In this document: piece after piece, positions 38,301-46,504 of the stretch | Position numbering within the stretch: position 1 is the first letter of the stretch | How the letters are laid out: every line of letters begins with the position of its first letter | From: an uncultured cyanobacterium | GTDB taxonomy: Bacteria; Cyanobacteriota; Cyanobacteriia; PCC-6307; Cyanobiaceae | NCBI GenBank assembly: GCA_903823115.1 | Contig: CAIJRN010000049.1 | Span: forward strand, 1 to 64,000 | Length of the DNA: 64,000 nt | Reading direction: 5' to 3' | Program-made: the position numbers and the translations under genes | The notes under the pieces: generated by a model | What the model was told of the DNA's origin: nothing | The model's input: the letters and a program-made list of their open reading frames with translations, nothing else | Databases searched by the model: none

Positions 38301-39044
38301 TCAGCCGCCCACCACCAAGGCATCAACAATCTCATAGCGCTCGAAGTTCTCGCCAAGAACCAGCACCGACACATCACCACGCCGCTGCACCGAGAGCTTC
38401 TCAGGCTGGTCGGAGGCGACGGCCTTGCCCTTCACGAACAGGAACTGGCGCTTCTGGCCCTCGGGGTTCGTGACCACCACCGTGCCGCTGTTGTTGGCCC
38501 GGCGGATCACGGAGGCCTTGCAGCTGAAGGCCTTGCCGCTACTCCCGGACACGCAGGGCACCTCCGCCGAGGCGTGATAAGGAGTGCCGGGGATCAGGGC
38601 ATCGCGGGAGGCGGGCACGGGGGCGAGGGGAGCACCGGCGATCCCCAGCTTCAGGCTGTAGGTGCTCGTTTCATGGCGGCGTGCCGCCGGGCGCATCAGA
38701 TACACCCTCACCCGGACGTCGCCATCGCTGGGCAAGAGCCCACGGAAGCGGTTGCCGGAGCTGCTGCCAATGAACAGGGCGTTCTCGGTCCCGGCTGCCA
38801 GCACGTTGAAGTAGTTCTGCAGGTTGGAACCCTTGAGCTCCACCGTCAGGGTCTGACCGGCGCCGGCCCGCAGTTTGTAGTCAACGGTCTGATCACCCTG
38901 GAGCTGGCCCTTGAGCAGGGTGGAATCGGCTCCGGCTCGAAACGTGACCCTTTGACTCTCGATCGCCACCTGGGCCAGGGCGCCCGCGGCCGGAAGGCTG
39001 AGCGATAAGAAGCCAGCGGCGGCAGAGGCGAGTGGAGCACGCAT
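38301..39044 (-). CDS. Secreted protein resembling g-type lysozyme inhibitor (PliG-like)
   Basis: A 247-residue protein from MRAPLASAAAGFLSLSLPAA, a signal peptide ending at GALAQ. The N-terminal domain has the features I associate with PliG-like/inhibitor-of-g-type-lysozyme proteins: VDYKLRAGAGQTLTVELKGS, NYFNVLAAGTENALFIGSSS, then DGDVRVRVYLMRPAARRHET. The second domain has paired cysteines (VPCVSGSSGKAFSCKASV) and ends ERYEIVDALVVGG. It would act in the periplasm, possibly against predators' or hosts' lysozymes; that is inference. Confidence 0.65.
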   Translation of the reverse strand: MRAPLASAAAGFLSLSLPAAGALAQVAIESQRVTFRAGADSTLLKGQLQGDQTVDYKLRAGAGQTLTVELKGSNLQNYFNVLAAGTENALFIGSSSGNRFRGLLPSDGDVRVRVYLMRPAARRHETSTYSLKLGIAGAPLAPVPASRDALIPGTPYHASAEVPCVSGSSGKAFSCKASVIRRANNSGTVVVTNPEGQKRQFLFVKGKAVASDQPEKLSVQRRGDVSVLVLGENFERYEIVDALVVGG

Positions 39045-39415
39045 AAGAGCCGACAAGATAAGTATTTGCAACTCTACTTCGCTTGCTCTTAGGCGCCAAT
39101 TGAATCACCCAATTCATGGCTGGCCATTCAACTTACTGAGAGGTAAGGCGTGATGGAGGCAATCTACCTTTTGGCACTGGTGGGTCCAACGCGGCACCTG
39201 AGTGACAGCCAAGAAGCGATCGATATGGAAGTCGACATGTCGGCGGCCAATCCATTCCAGGGGCTTGTTGGCTGGCCTACCGGCTGCAACTCTCTTTGCG
39301 TCCATGGCTGTTTGAACCAGGGCCTCGGAACGTGAAGCAGCCATCGGTTCAACCCATCGTTTTGGGGTTCCCCCGGTTTCATGCTCGTCGTTGACATGTA
39401 CAACGGCAGGAAGAT
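39045..39415. other. Intergenic stretch with one doubtful frame
   Basis: About 370 bp. A minus-strand frame of 101 codons (39114-39419) is open but has no recognised domain; its region EWIGRRHVDFHIDRFLAVTQ looks weakly protein-like and could be the remnant of a lost gene. Confidence 0.4.
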
Positions 39416-41359
39416 TCAACTCATCTTGATAGCCCGCATCTCAGCAGCACGCTCGTCGACAGGAATCACAGGTCGTTCGCCCTTGACGGTGACCGGCAGG
39501 CTGCGGAGGTAATCCATGATCGCCTGCCATTCCTTGATCTCCTGGGATGCATGGTTGCCCACCCCCTTGACGACACTCTCCAGATCCGTGGTGCCTGGTG
39601 GCGGCAGGAGATAACCCGGATTGTCGCGGGGCAGCTCAAGGGCATCAACTTTGGAGGTGAGGGGGGTGCCATCCTTCTTCTTGGGCACAAGGGCGAGCTT
39701 GCCCTTCGTGTATCTGGGGATGGCCACAATAATCGGGCCAAGCATCAGCGGGCAGGTGAGGCTGTAGAGACGCTCATCCTTGCCACTGATATCAATGGCT
39801 TTGTAGCCACTGTCAAAGTCTCCCAGCTCAATCGCCGTCACCACATCGAACTTCGGACGCATGGGGTCGTAGCGAAAACGCATACCGGAGGAGCGCGGGA
39901 AATACTCGCCGGGATGGGCTGGACTGTCGATGAGCATGAACTCCAGCAGATTCTTGAGATCCTTGCCGGTGAAATAGCCGGTCACCAGTGTGCTGCCGGC
40001 AGTCGGATCCACAACGCCAGAGCCGAGCGGTGCCACGGCAAAGACGTCGTAGACCGTCACAACACCCGTCTTGCCGCGCAGGAGACCTGCGCGCATCATG
40101 CCGTTGGCCGTGAAGCCGATATCAGCCTTGGTTGCTGTGCGAAACGAGTCAGTGACGAGATTTGCCAGCACGGTGCCGGCAGCGATGTCGCTATAGGTGT
40201 TGAGCAAATCCCGGGGGGCGATGGCCAGGGGCTGGTCCATGCTGTAGCCCCGGGATGCGAAGGCAGCTGAACTGACCACCTGCTTCAGTTGATCGATCGC
40301 ATTGCCGATGATCCGATCACCGAGGATACTGTCATCGATCGGCAGGAGTCGATACGACGTAACGGTCAGCCTGTTGCCATCGAGGGCGATCACCAGCTCG
40401 CCGAGATTGTTGCTCTCTTTTCCGGTCTGTACCACCGGCGTACGGCCATTCACGAGGATTGGTTGCTTCAGCTCCGTGTGGCTGTGGCCGCTTATCACAA
40501 CATCAATTCCCGGAACATCCTTGGCCAGTTGCACATCTTCTCCGGTGACGTAGCGACCATCCGGATCCTTCTCCAAGCCTCCATGGCTCAAGGCGATGAC
40601 AACATCAACCTTTTCGAACTCGCGCAGGATTTTCACCACCTCTTTCGCCGTACTAGTGGGATCTGCGAAGCTTGTGGCACCACCACTGGTATAGATCATG
40701 GCCTCCTTGCCCAGGACGCCAAAGATGCCGAAACGCAGACCGCCGCGCTCGATCACCTTGTAGCGGCGGATCACACCCTGACGGGTCAGCGTCTGCAGAT
40801 CGGCCAAACTGGGATCGCCACCGGCAAAACTGGTGTTCGCAGCGAGGATTGCTGGGATGGGATGCACTTTGACGGCGGCGCCGATCGAACGACCGAGGCC
40901 CTCCGGTCCGAGATCGAACTCATGATTGCCAAAAGTGGTGGCGTCATAACCCATCATTCCCATCAGCTGCAGTTCACCGCCGGTTTCGCGCGTGGCAGCG
41001 CTGAAGGCGGAGCCCATGCTGTAGTCGCCAGCATCCAGCACCAACACCGGCCCCTGGCTCTTGCGCGCAGCGATGCGCTGATCAATCAGGCTCGCCAACC
41101 GCGCATAGCCACCACGGGTTGTGTCGTCGTTCAGCGAGAAGGGGGTGTAATCAGACGACGGACCCATGCCAATGAAGCTTGCATGCAGGTCATTGGTATG
41201 GAGAATCGTAAACCTCATGGCTCCAGCTTTCGCAGCACGTAAGAATTCTGGCAAGAGGACGGTGATACCGCCAATGGCTGAGGCTGCCAGGAATTTAGCG
41301 CGGGAAAGTTTTCCAATAGATCCCTTGCTGCTCCTATGGCTGTCCTGCACTTTTGCCAC
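39416..41359 (-). CDS. 5'-nucleotidase / metallophosphatase, UshA type
   Basis: A 647-residue exported enzyme. A hydrophobic export signal lies near residues 22-45 (LSRAKFLAASAIGGITVLLP). The metallophosphatase domain has ILHTNDLHA, DAGDYSMG, FGNHEFDLG and VISGHSHTEL, supplying the di-metal ligands. The C-terminal 5'-nucleotidase substrate domain starts about residue 360 and contains NLVTDSFRTATKADIGFTAN. It probably scavenges phosphate and nucleosides from extracellular nucleotides. The C-terminal part beyond about 580 is longer than in E. coli UshA. Confidence 0.9.
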   Translation of the reverse strand: MAKVQDSHRSSKGSIGKLSRAKFLAASAIGGITVLLPEFLRAAKAGAMRFTILHTNDLHASFIGMGPSSDYTPFSLNDDTTRGGYARLASLIDQRIAARKSQGPVLVLDAGDYSMGSAFSAATRETGGELQLMGMMGYDATTFGNHEFDLGPEGLGRSIGAAVKVHPIPAILAANTSFAGGDPSLADLQTLTRQGVIRRYKVIERGGLRFGIFGVLGKEAMIYTSGGATSFADPTSTAKEVVKILREFEKVDVVIALSHGGLEKDPDGRYVTGEDVQLAKDVPGIDVVISGHSHTELKQPILVNGRTPVVQTGKESNNLGELVIALDGNRLTVTSYRLLPIDDSILGDRIIGNAIDQLKQVVSSAAFASRGYSMDQPLAIAPRDLLNTYSDIAAGTVLANLVTDSFRTATKADIGFTANGMMRAGLLRGKTGVVTVYDVFAVAPLGSGVVDPTAGSTLVTGYFTGKDLKNLLEFMLIDSPAHPGEYFPRSSGMRFRYDPMRPKFDVVTAIELGDFDSGYKAIDISGKDERLYSLTCPLMLGPIIVAIPRYTKGKLALVPKKKDGTPLTSKVDALELPRDNPGYLLPPPGTTDLESVVKGVGNHASQEIKEWQAIMDYLRSLPVTVKGERPVIPVDERAAEMRAIKMS

Positions 41360-41540
41360 GGTTTATTGATAGCCAATCATAGCTATTGATTCATTTCAAG
41401 CTTGGCCATCAAGGGACGGTCCGCGCTCCAGCCAACGCTCCAGATCACAAGCGGGCAAATCTTGTGGCGGGGAGAAATTATTTATGACCCTATCTTCTGT
41501 ATCTGGATGTTGGGCAGTATTGTATATTTATCAATCCGCC

Positions 41541-42338
41541 TCATGATGGAGGATCAAATGCGTCCGCAATCGATGCGATCTTCCCCGAATCATTGAGCAC
41601 AAAAAAACCAGCATTAACTGACTGAATGAGTGTAGCTATCATCCTTTTCTTGTTTTCACCGACTATCTCCGCGATTTGGGAAGCAGCCTCTTTGAGTGAA
41701 TAGGTGAAGGGAGGGGCTTCTCCAATCACTTTGTCTACTGCTAGGTTTACCCTTTGCAACTCGGCTGTTAGATCGATCTTCGGTTCAATAATGTCTAGCC
41801 TAAACGAGTCATCGGGAAAAAACTTAACTATTCCCGAAGCTTTCATCTCTAGCAGGGCACGGCGTATCTCGTCCTCGTTTAGGTCTTTCTTGCGTACGTT
41901 GACAGCACCGCCTTCAGCCCTATGTGAATCCCGTATCTGCGCAAATCTTGTTGAATTTGATTCATTTTCTCTCAAGACGCGATAGATTGATACCTTTTGC
42001 CATTCTCTGGTTTCCTTTTCTTGCCTATCAGAAAAGTACTTCGCAAGGCCAACAAGGCCTCCTGCGATACCAACAGTAGCCGCTATGGCGGAGAATAGAT
42101 CTTTCGCACTTGTAGTTGAGACAATGTGCGCGGAGGGCTGAGTTTGAGCATTTACATTATTAGGCAAAGTGGCGGCAATTGAGAGAAGAACAGCTATGTG
42201 CAAAAAGTTTTGACATTTGTGACGTACCATTGGACTCATGGAATGACGTAAATCAAGCTTAGCAATTTCTTCTATGGCTGCACGATTCTTTTCCTCTATC
42301 CGCTCAACAGTAATTAGGCAGACCGCAGAAGTTGCCAA
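41541..42338 (-). CDS. Orphan membrane-associated protein of foreign composition
   Basis: Up to 265 residues; the start may lie further in, at MSPMVRHKCQNFLHIAVLLS. A hydrophobic segment there (HIAVLLSIAATLPNNVNAQ) looks like a signal peptide, and a second (AATVGIAGGLVGLAKYF) like a membrane anchor. The cytoplasmic remainder is helical and winged-helix-like (DEIRRALLEMKASGIVKFFP). It is clearly AT-richer than its neighbours, which suggests recent transfer. No family is recognised. Confidence 0.55.
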   Translation of the reverse strand: MATSAVCLITVERIEEKNRAAIEEIAKLDLRHSMSPMVRHKCQNFLHIAVLLSIAATLPNNVNAQTQPSAHIVSTTSAKDLFSAIAATVGIAGGLVGLAKYFSDRQEKETREWQKVSIYRVLRENESNSTRFAQIRDSHRAEGGAVNVRKKDLNEDEIRRALLEMKASGIVKFFPDDSFRLDIIEPKIDLTAELQRVNLAVDKVIGEAPPFTYSLKEAASQIAEIVGENKKRMIATLIQSVNAGFFVLNDSGKIASIADAFDPPS

Positions 42339-42839
42339 TGGTCTTTTGCTTGCCGCATAAGTTGCAAGTCGTGACCTCCCTTGCGTGTGTCAACTCTTCT
42401 ATAGCAAGGCCTCCGAAGCATCGCCATCTGCTTCAAGGATTTTTACATGGTCTGCCTAGGATCCATGCGGACCTCAGAGCAGGTCAGCGGGGCTGCGCAC
42501 AGCCAAGCAGCCCAAGGATGAGCATATGGGATTACATCAAGCTTTCACTCAGTTCCCAATGAACGAGAAGTTCGTGGATCGTGCGGATGTCCTAGAAGCG
42601 TGTTTCTTATAGGCCATTCCAAGTGAAACGAACCAATACGCCCCATACCCCCCCCCCCAATTCGATCGCAGAAAAGTTGCAGATTCCAGCTCGCTTCAAT
42701 GCTAGTTTCTTGAAATCGATTCCGGCACTGATGATTTCAGCGAATCCACCACGCCATGATCAATTCACTGCGTTCTCAGCTTGATTACGTCCTGAGTTCC
42801 CTTTGCGGCGGAAAAACCCTTGATTTCCGTCAGACGATC
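42339..42839. other. Intergenic left border of the TA/HNH island
   Basis: About 500 bp without a gene. It contains an uninterrupted C-run near 42648-42658. Composition changes here from the AT-richer orphan gene to the GC-rich repeat array. Confidence 0.5.
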
Positions 42840-42914
42840 GATAGGCGACAGGCTTCTAGTAAAAGGCAACCACATCAGCGTCCACTGACGCTTGCTCGGA
42901 TCAAAGCTGATCAC
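42840..42914 (-). pseudogene. brnT remnant (left copy)
   Basis: The frame overlapping the end of the 123-residue ORF begins from a GTG at 42914 with ISFDPSKRQWTL, the opening of a BrnT toxin (compare ISFDPAKRLRTL in the right-hand copy). After about a dozen codons all similarity is lost. It overlaps the preceding gene by 14 bp, exactly as in the right-hand module. Confidence 0.5.
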
Positions 42915-43272
42915 CGGGCAGGAAGCGCTGGATGAACACCGCCAACGGCATGGGCCCGCAGCGGAGATTCCAGCTGCTACCGCCTGGGAGCCGGCGCCAG
43001 CACTGCACTTGTAGTTGGGGATCAGCGCAGGGGACGAGCTGCACCCGGTAGCAGTACTCGGCATCAGCCGCCTGCTCGGGGCTCTGAATTGGCTCCGCCC
43101 TGGGCTGCGTGCTCACGAAAGCGACAAGGAAGGAAGCCGGTTCGGGGCATTGGCGCAAGGCCTGGGCAAAGCGCCAGGCGGCGCCGGTGGGGTAGCCGTC
43201 GTGATGGAGGTAGAGATGGCACTGCGCGTCGTTTTCAAAGCCAGTGAAGGTGTAGACAGAGCGGGTGGCCAA
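42901..43272 (-). CDS. Conserved hypothetical protein, 123 residues (left paralogue)
   Basis: Starts MATRSVYTFTGFENDAQCHL and carries the striking motif YLHHDGYPTGAAWRF, then AFVSTQPRAEPIQ and a tryptophan-bearing QCWRRLPGGSSW; it ends FLPGDQL. A close paralogue of identical length lies at 54959-55330 in the same orientation, and both are followed by a brnT start overlapping by 14 bp. No function is known. Conservation of the pair suggests the protein is real and was duplicated together with the TA genes. Confidence 0.7.
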   Translation of the reverse strand: MATRSVYTFTGFENDAQCHLYLHHDGYPTGAAWRFAQALRQCPEPASFLVAFVSTQPRAEPIQSPEQAADAEYCYRVQLVPCADPQLQVQCWRRLPGGSSWNLRCGPMPLAVFIQRFLPGDQL

Positions 43273-43558
43273 GACGGTGGAGCGGATGCTCTTGTCAGTT
43301 CCACCGCTGTATCAGGGCCTGCCCATAGGGCCTGCCAATCGGTCCTGCGGCGGATGGGAACTGGGGCGGCAAAGCAACACCCAGATCCGGGTTGGCTGCA
43401 GACGCATCACTGCCACGCCAGAAGGAATCCCAGCAGGAGCGTTCGCCTCACGGGCCGCCCAAAACCAAACCAGGCCCTGGAGCCCGGCAGCCGCCAGCAT
43501 CACTCCAGGGCCGCCAGCCCCGACCAGCCGCTGATGCTCATGGAGCTGCTGAGGCGCG

Positions 43559-43577
43559 GGTTTGCCAAGCAACAGCA
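43559..43577 (+). repeat. Short hairpin insert, site 1, copy A
   Basis: Core TTTGCCAAGCAACAGC. It is the reverse complement of the site-4 insert (TTGCTTGGCAAA). Confidence 0.5.
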
Positions 43578-43710
43578 AGCCCTGCGCCCGCGCGAGATGG
43601 GGCCCGCCGGAACCGAAACGCATGGTGGGCCGGGTGCTCACCGGCAACGGCATCACCGCCGATGGCGATGGCCACGACAGCCTGATCGGCGGCGAATCGT
43701 TGAGCGATGG

Positions 43711-43748
43711 CGTTACCTGGCCGAAGGCGAGCGTGGCGGAGCCACGAC
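43711..43748 (+). repeat. Short double-hairpin insert, site 2, copy A
   Basis: Starts GTTACCTGGCCGAAGGC and ends with GTGGC-GGA-GCCAC. Absent at the same site in copies B and E. It adds residues VTWPKASVAEP in frame. Confidence 0.65.
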
Positions 43749-43912
43749 GCGACGAGCTGCTGAAGCTCTGCCGCCAGCGCCTCGATGCCTTCCGAGAGCA
43801 GCGCGGCGAGGAGGTGTTCGCCCACCGCAGCCGCCACCGCACGCCGATCAGCGGTTCGATCAAAGTCCAGGTGCTCACCCGGGCCAAGGGCCGCTGCGAA
43901 TGCTGCGGTGCC

Positions 43913-43931
43913 GGCAGTTGCTTGGCAAACC
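43913..43931 (+). repeat. Short insert, site 4 (inside HNH), copy A
   Basis: GGCAGTTGCTTGGCAAACC, between the CECCG cysteine pair and the LEVDH motif. Copy H has no insert here. Confidence 0.6.
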
Positions 43932-44041
43932 CCGCACCAACGGGCCCTGGAGGTGGACCACATCGTGCCCAGGAACCACGGCGGCTCGGACGACCTCAGC
44001 AACCTGCAGGCCCTCTGCTTCCGCTGCAATGCCGGCAAGCA

Positions 44042-44069
44042 CGACGGCTGTTTGCCGACGCAAGAGGGC
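44042..44069 (+). repeat. Short insert, site 5 (HNH-HIT linker), copy A
   Basis: Contains GGCTGTTTGCCGACGCAAG. Related sequence is found in copies D and H at the same position and is absent in E. Confidence 0.5.
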
Positions 44070-44509
44070 GCACCGACTTCCGCGGATTGCGGGCCAGCGA
44101 TGGGAGGCGCGAGGCGGGCTGTGTGTTCTGCGCGCTGGAGGGCAGCGGCCGGGTGCTGCTGGAGAACGAATTGGCGCTATGCATCGCCGATGCCGATCCG
44201 GTGACGCCTGGGCACAGCCTGGTGATCCCGCGGCGGCATGTGACCGATGGGTTGGCGTTGCACCAGCCGGAATGGAACGCGGTGGTGGAGCTGCTGAAGC
44301 GGCGGCGGAAGCAGCTGAGCGCCCCGGATGCGTCGCTCAGCGGTTGGGCTGGTTCTTGGGATGAAAACCGGGGGGTTCAATTCAGGTGTGGCGGCGGGGC
44401 AGACAGTGCTTCATGCACACAGGCATCTGATTCCACGGCGGGAAGGGGATTATGAGGAGCCGAGGGATGGATAAGGGGGGTGATTCCTGGGAGAGCAAGT
44501 ATGAGTGCG

Positions 44510-44887
44510 TCATGACAATTCGAGCTGGACTTGATCGAGCAGTGAGGCCGTGATGCCCAACAGGAGCGGCCAATCTGGAGAGCTGATCTCTACAGTGTCA
44601 TCGTATCGGGTTTGAACCGCAAAGAATAAGAGATCGGCAATCTGCTCGAACGCTCAGACATCGGTACCCGATTCCTCCAGCCAATCCATCAAAGCGACGA
44701 GGTCGTGGGTGAAGGGAGCCATGCCTCCCTTGGTGTGGATCCAGCTTTTGAGGGCTTTTTCGCAGGCCTGTTGAAGTCGAAAACCGATGCTGCTGTTGCG
44801 GAAGCCCGAGAGCTTCACCATGCGCTGCGCCTCATCAAGATCAGCTTGGGCGATCCGGAGGTAGCGCAGGGCATCCGGATCAACCAT
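44510..44887 (-). pseudogene. HEPN toxin of a HEPN/MNT pair, interrupted by an in-frame TGA
   Basis: A 125-codon frame in which codon 78 (44654-44656) is TGA. Before it the sequence is a HEPN domain: DALRYLRIAQADLDEAQRMV, FRLQQACEKALKSWIHTKGG, FTHDLVALMDWLEESG. After the stop, the same frame continues with recognisable HEPN C-terminal sequence, FEQIADLLFFAVQTRYDD, to the true stop at 44510. HEPN proteins of this type are RNases neutralised by an adjacent nucleotidyltransferase. A single nonsense change has probably inactivated it. It overlaps the MNT gene by 8 bp. Confidence 0.75.
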
Positions 44888-45233
44888 TCAGCAAAATTCC
44901 TTCTTGATAAGCCAAGGATGTAACAGCACTTCTGTATTGCTGGCGTTGACTCACTTCGGTTTCGGTGTAAAGAAGCAGATCAAGCGGCAGCCGATGGCTG
45001 GAATATTGGCGCCAAAGGTCTCCCAGAACGCGAACACGATCATGGTCAGCCAACCACTGATCCGGCACGGTGATTAGCAGATCCACGTCGGAATCAGGCC
45101 GGGATGTGCCCTTGGCGCGTGATCCAAACAGGCGAACCTGGGCTTCCGGGATGGCAGCGGAGATTCCTGAGGCGATCGCGCTGATCCGTGGGTCGATCGG
45201 GATTGAGGGATTGGTGGAGAGTGCTGCTGTCAT
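44880..45233 (-). CDS. Minimal nucleotidyltransferase antitoxin (MNT)
   Basis: A 117-residue protein from MTAALSTNPSIPID. The nucleotidyltransferase signature is VRLFGSRAKGTSRPDSDVDLL, with the GS pair and the two catalytic aspartates. MNT proteins silence the partner HEPN RNase by adding nucleotides to it. It is upstream of, and overlaps, the damaged HEPN gene; the antitoxin itself appears intact. It is divergent from HNH-HIT copy B. Confidence 0.85.
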   Translation of the reverse strand: MTAALSTNPSIPIDPRISAIASGISAAIPEAQVRLFGSRAKGTSRPDSDVDLLITVPDQWLADHDRVRVLGDLWRQYSSHRLPLDLLLYTETEVSQRQQYRSAVTSLAYQEGILLNG

Positions 45234-45266
45234 GGAGGCATTCTGACCGAACAGGCATGGGGGTGG

Positions 45267-45555
45267 TAGAGCCGCGGAACGTGGCCCGCCGGAACCGCCG
45301 CGCCTGGTGGGCAAGGTTCACCTTCAACGGCATCACCCGCTACGACCAGGGCGCCTACGACCTGGTGGGAGGGGAGAAGCTGAGCGACGCCGAGCGCGAA
45401 GAGATGCTGCAGATGTGCCGCCAACGCCTTGATGCTTTCCGAGAGCAGAGCGGCGAGGAGGTGGGCTGTTTGCTCATCCAGAAGCCTGCGGATTCGGCCA
45501 CCGCACGCCGATCAGCGGCTCGTGAAACACCGGGTGCTCACCCTTACCCACGCTG
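45267..45555 (+). pseudogene. HNH-HIT fusion gene copy B (fragment)
   Basis: Retains the middle of the N-terminal region (RFTFNGITRYDQGAYDLVGG, EKLSDAEREEMLQMCRQRLD) and the beginning of the HNH region, then breaks off. It has no conserved leader and lacks the DVARRILGED...YTERVK segment, as in copy A. It carries the site-3 insert. Its right end is followed by an addiction-module pair on the same strand. Confidence 0.7.
45462..45495 (+). repeat. Short insert, site 3, copy B
   Basis: GTGGGCTGTTTGCTCATCCA then GAAGCCTGCGGATTC, an imperfect version of the site-3 hairpin. Confidence 0.5.
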
Positions 45556-45624
45556 CTCCCGGCTGCTGCCAGACAACACCGCTAGTGTGAATTGAAGTGG
45601 CTTCCGGCTTGGCCGGACTGGCAT

Positions 45625-45834
45625 GTGGTGAACAATCTGCTGACCCTGCCCCTGGCGCAACGGCTGGAGTTGGTCCAGACCCTATGGGATTCCATCGCTG
45701 CGGAGCAGATCGGCCCGGAACTCACTGAATCCGAGCGCGAGCTGATCGATCATCGCTTGGAGCGGTTCCTGGCTGACGGCGACGCTGGGCTCGATCCTGA
45801 TGAGGTGCTAAACGCACTGGAGCAGACGCTCTGA
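45625..45834 (+). CDS. Addiction-module antitoxin component (TIGR02574-like)
   Basis: About 69 residues from a GTG at 45625 (a TTG at 45592 is possible). Its pattern, LLTLPLAQRLELVQTLWDSI then ESERELIDHRLERFLAD and LDPDEVLNALEQTL, is that of the small helical 'putative addiction module component' family that partners ParE/RelE toxins. The toxin gene begins 3 bp after its stop. It is the only plus-strand TA module in the array. Confidence 0.8.
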   Translation: MVNNLLTLPLAQRLELVQTLWDSIAAEQIGPELTESERELIDHRLERFLADGDAGLDPDEVLNALEQTL

Positions 45835-45836
45835 TC

Positions 45837-46139
45837 ATGGTGCTACGGCTACGGCCTGAAGCCCGGCTCGATCTCGAAGCAGCAGTCCGCTGGTACGAAG
45901 CACAGGAAAATGGCCTAGGCAGGATGTTTGTGCAGGAGGTGCGCCAGGCTTTTCAGCGGATTCGAACCAACCCTTAGGCCTACCCCGCGGGCTATCGGAA
46001 CACCCGCCGTGCACTGATACGGCGCTTCCCCTACGGCGTGGTTTACCTACCCATTCCCGAACAAGACACCATCGTTGTGCTGGCCGTTCTGCATTGCGGC
46101 CGCGACCCCAAGCTATGGCAGAAGCGCTCCAGCACCTGA
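45837..46139 (+). pseudogene. ParE/RelE-type toxin with an in-frame TAG
   Basis: A 100-codon frame with TAG at codon 47 (45975-45977). Before it: LRLRPEARLDLEAAVRWYEA, GRMFVQEVRQAFQRIRTNP. After it, in the same frame: AYPAGYRNTRRALIRRFPYG, VLAVLHCGRDPKLWQKRSS, the conserved C-terminal core of ParE toxins. Everything but the stop codon matches a functional toxin. The HNH-HIT copy C begins 6 bp beyond its true stop codon. Confidence 0.8.
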
Positions 46140-46259
46140 GTGCCCATGCCCCCAACCCCCTCCGCCACCTACGAGCGCCTACGCGACACCATCGCCAAGC
46201 GCATGCGCATGAGCCACGTGTACCAACCCCTGATGCTCATGAAGCTCCTGGGCCACGGA

Positions 46260-46277
46260 TTGGCCAGGCAACAGCCA
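46260..46277 (+). repeat. Short hairpin insert, site 1, copy C
   Basis: TTGGCCAGGCAACAGCC, at the same place as in copies A, F, G and H, where it disrupts the frame after ELLGH. Confidence 0.5.
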
Positions 46278-46450
46278 GCCCGGCCCCCGCACAGGATGTG
46301 GCCCGGCGGATCCTGGGGGAGGACGTGACCCAGATCGATGTCTACCCGAACGCGTCAAGTGGATGGTGGGCAAGGTTCACCTTCAACGGCATCACCCGCT
46401 ACGAGCGGGGCACCTACGACCTGGTGGGCGGGGAGGAGCTGAGCGACGCC

Positions 46451-46488
46451 GTTACCTGGCCGAAGGCCAGCGTGGCGGAGCCACTACG
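46451..46488 (+). repeat. Short double-hairpin insert, site 2, copy C
   Basis: Two perfect mini-hairpins in a row: TGGCC-GAA-GGCCA (46457-46469) and GTGGC-GGA-GCCAC (46472-46484). Missing at the same site in copies B and E. Confidence 0.7.
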
Positions 46489-46504
46489 CGACCAGCTGCG
46501 ATGG

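Larger units (their letters stand above)
43528..44505 (+). pseudogene. HNH-HIT fusion gene copy A (decayed)
   Basis: The parental gene seems to encode an N-terminal helical region (PLMLMELL), an HNH nuclease domain (CECCG, LEVDHIVPRN, GGSDDLSNLQALCFRCNAGK) and a C-terminal HIT domain (CVFCAL, ENELALCIADA, TPGHSLVIPRRH, HAHWHLIPR). In copy A these parts occur in order but in different frames. A deletion in the N-terminal region removes the segment between GPAG and GRVL, the HNH is split by a short insert at 43913-43931, and the HIT end runs out of frame. It nevertheless retains the segment EEVFAHRSRHRTPISGSIK without the insert seen in other copies. Confidence 0.8.
46146..46500 (+). pseudogene. 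HNH-HIT fusion gene copy C (5' fragment)
   Basis: Begins with the conserved N-terminus PPTPSATYERLRDTIAKRMR, MSHVYQPLMLMKLL, then shifts frame at the site-1 insert and continues DVARRILGEDVTQIDVYP...RFTFNGITRYERGTYDLVGG. It ends after the site-2 insert, 4 bp before the stop codon of the neighbouring antitoxin. No HNH or HIT part remains. Confidence 0.75.

Noticed and set aside
39114..39419. A 101-codon frame between the secreted protein and the 5'-nucleotidase
   Set aside because: No family features or clear ribosome-binding site; left as doubtful intergenic sequence.
44510..46139. Stop-codon recoding as the reason for the TGA and TAG inside TA toxins
   Set aside because: No selenocysteine-type context or alternative code is suggested elsewhere, two different stops are involved, and nearby genes show many other lesions; simple decay is more likely.
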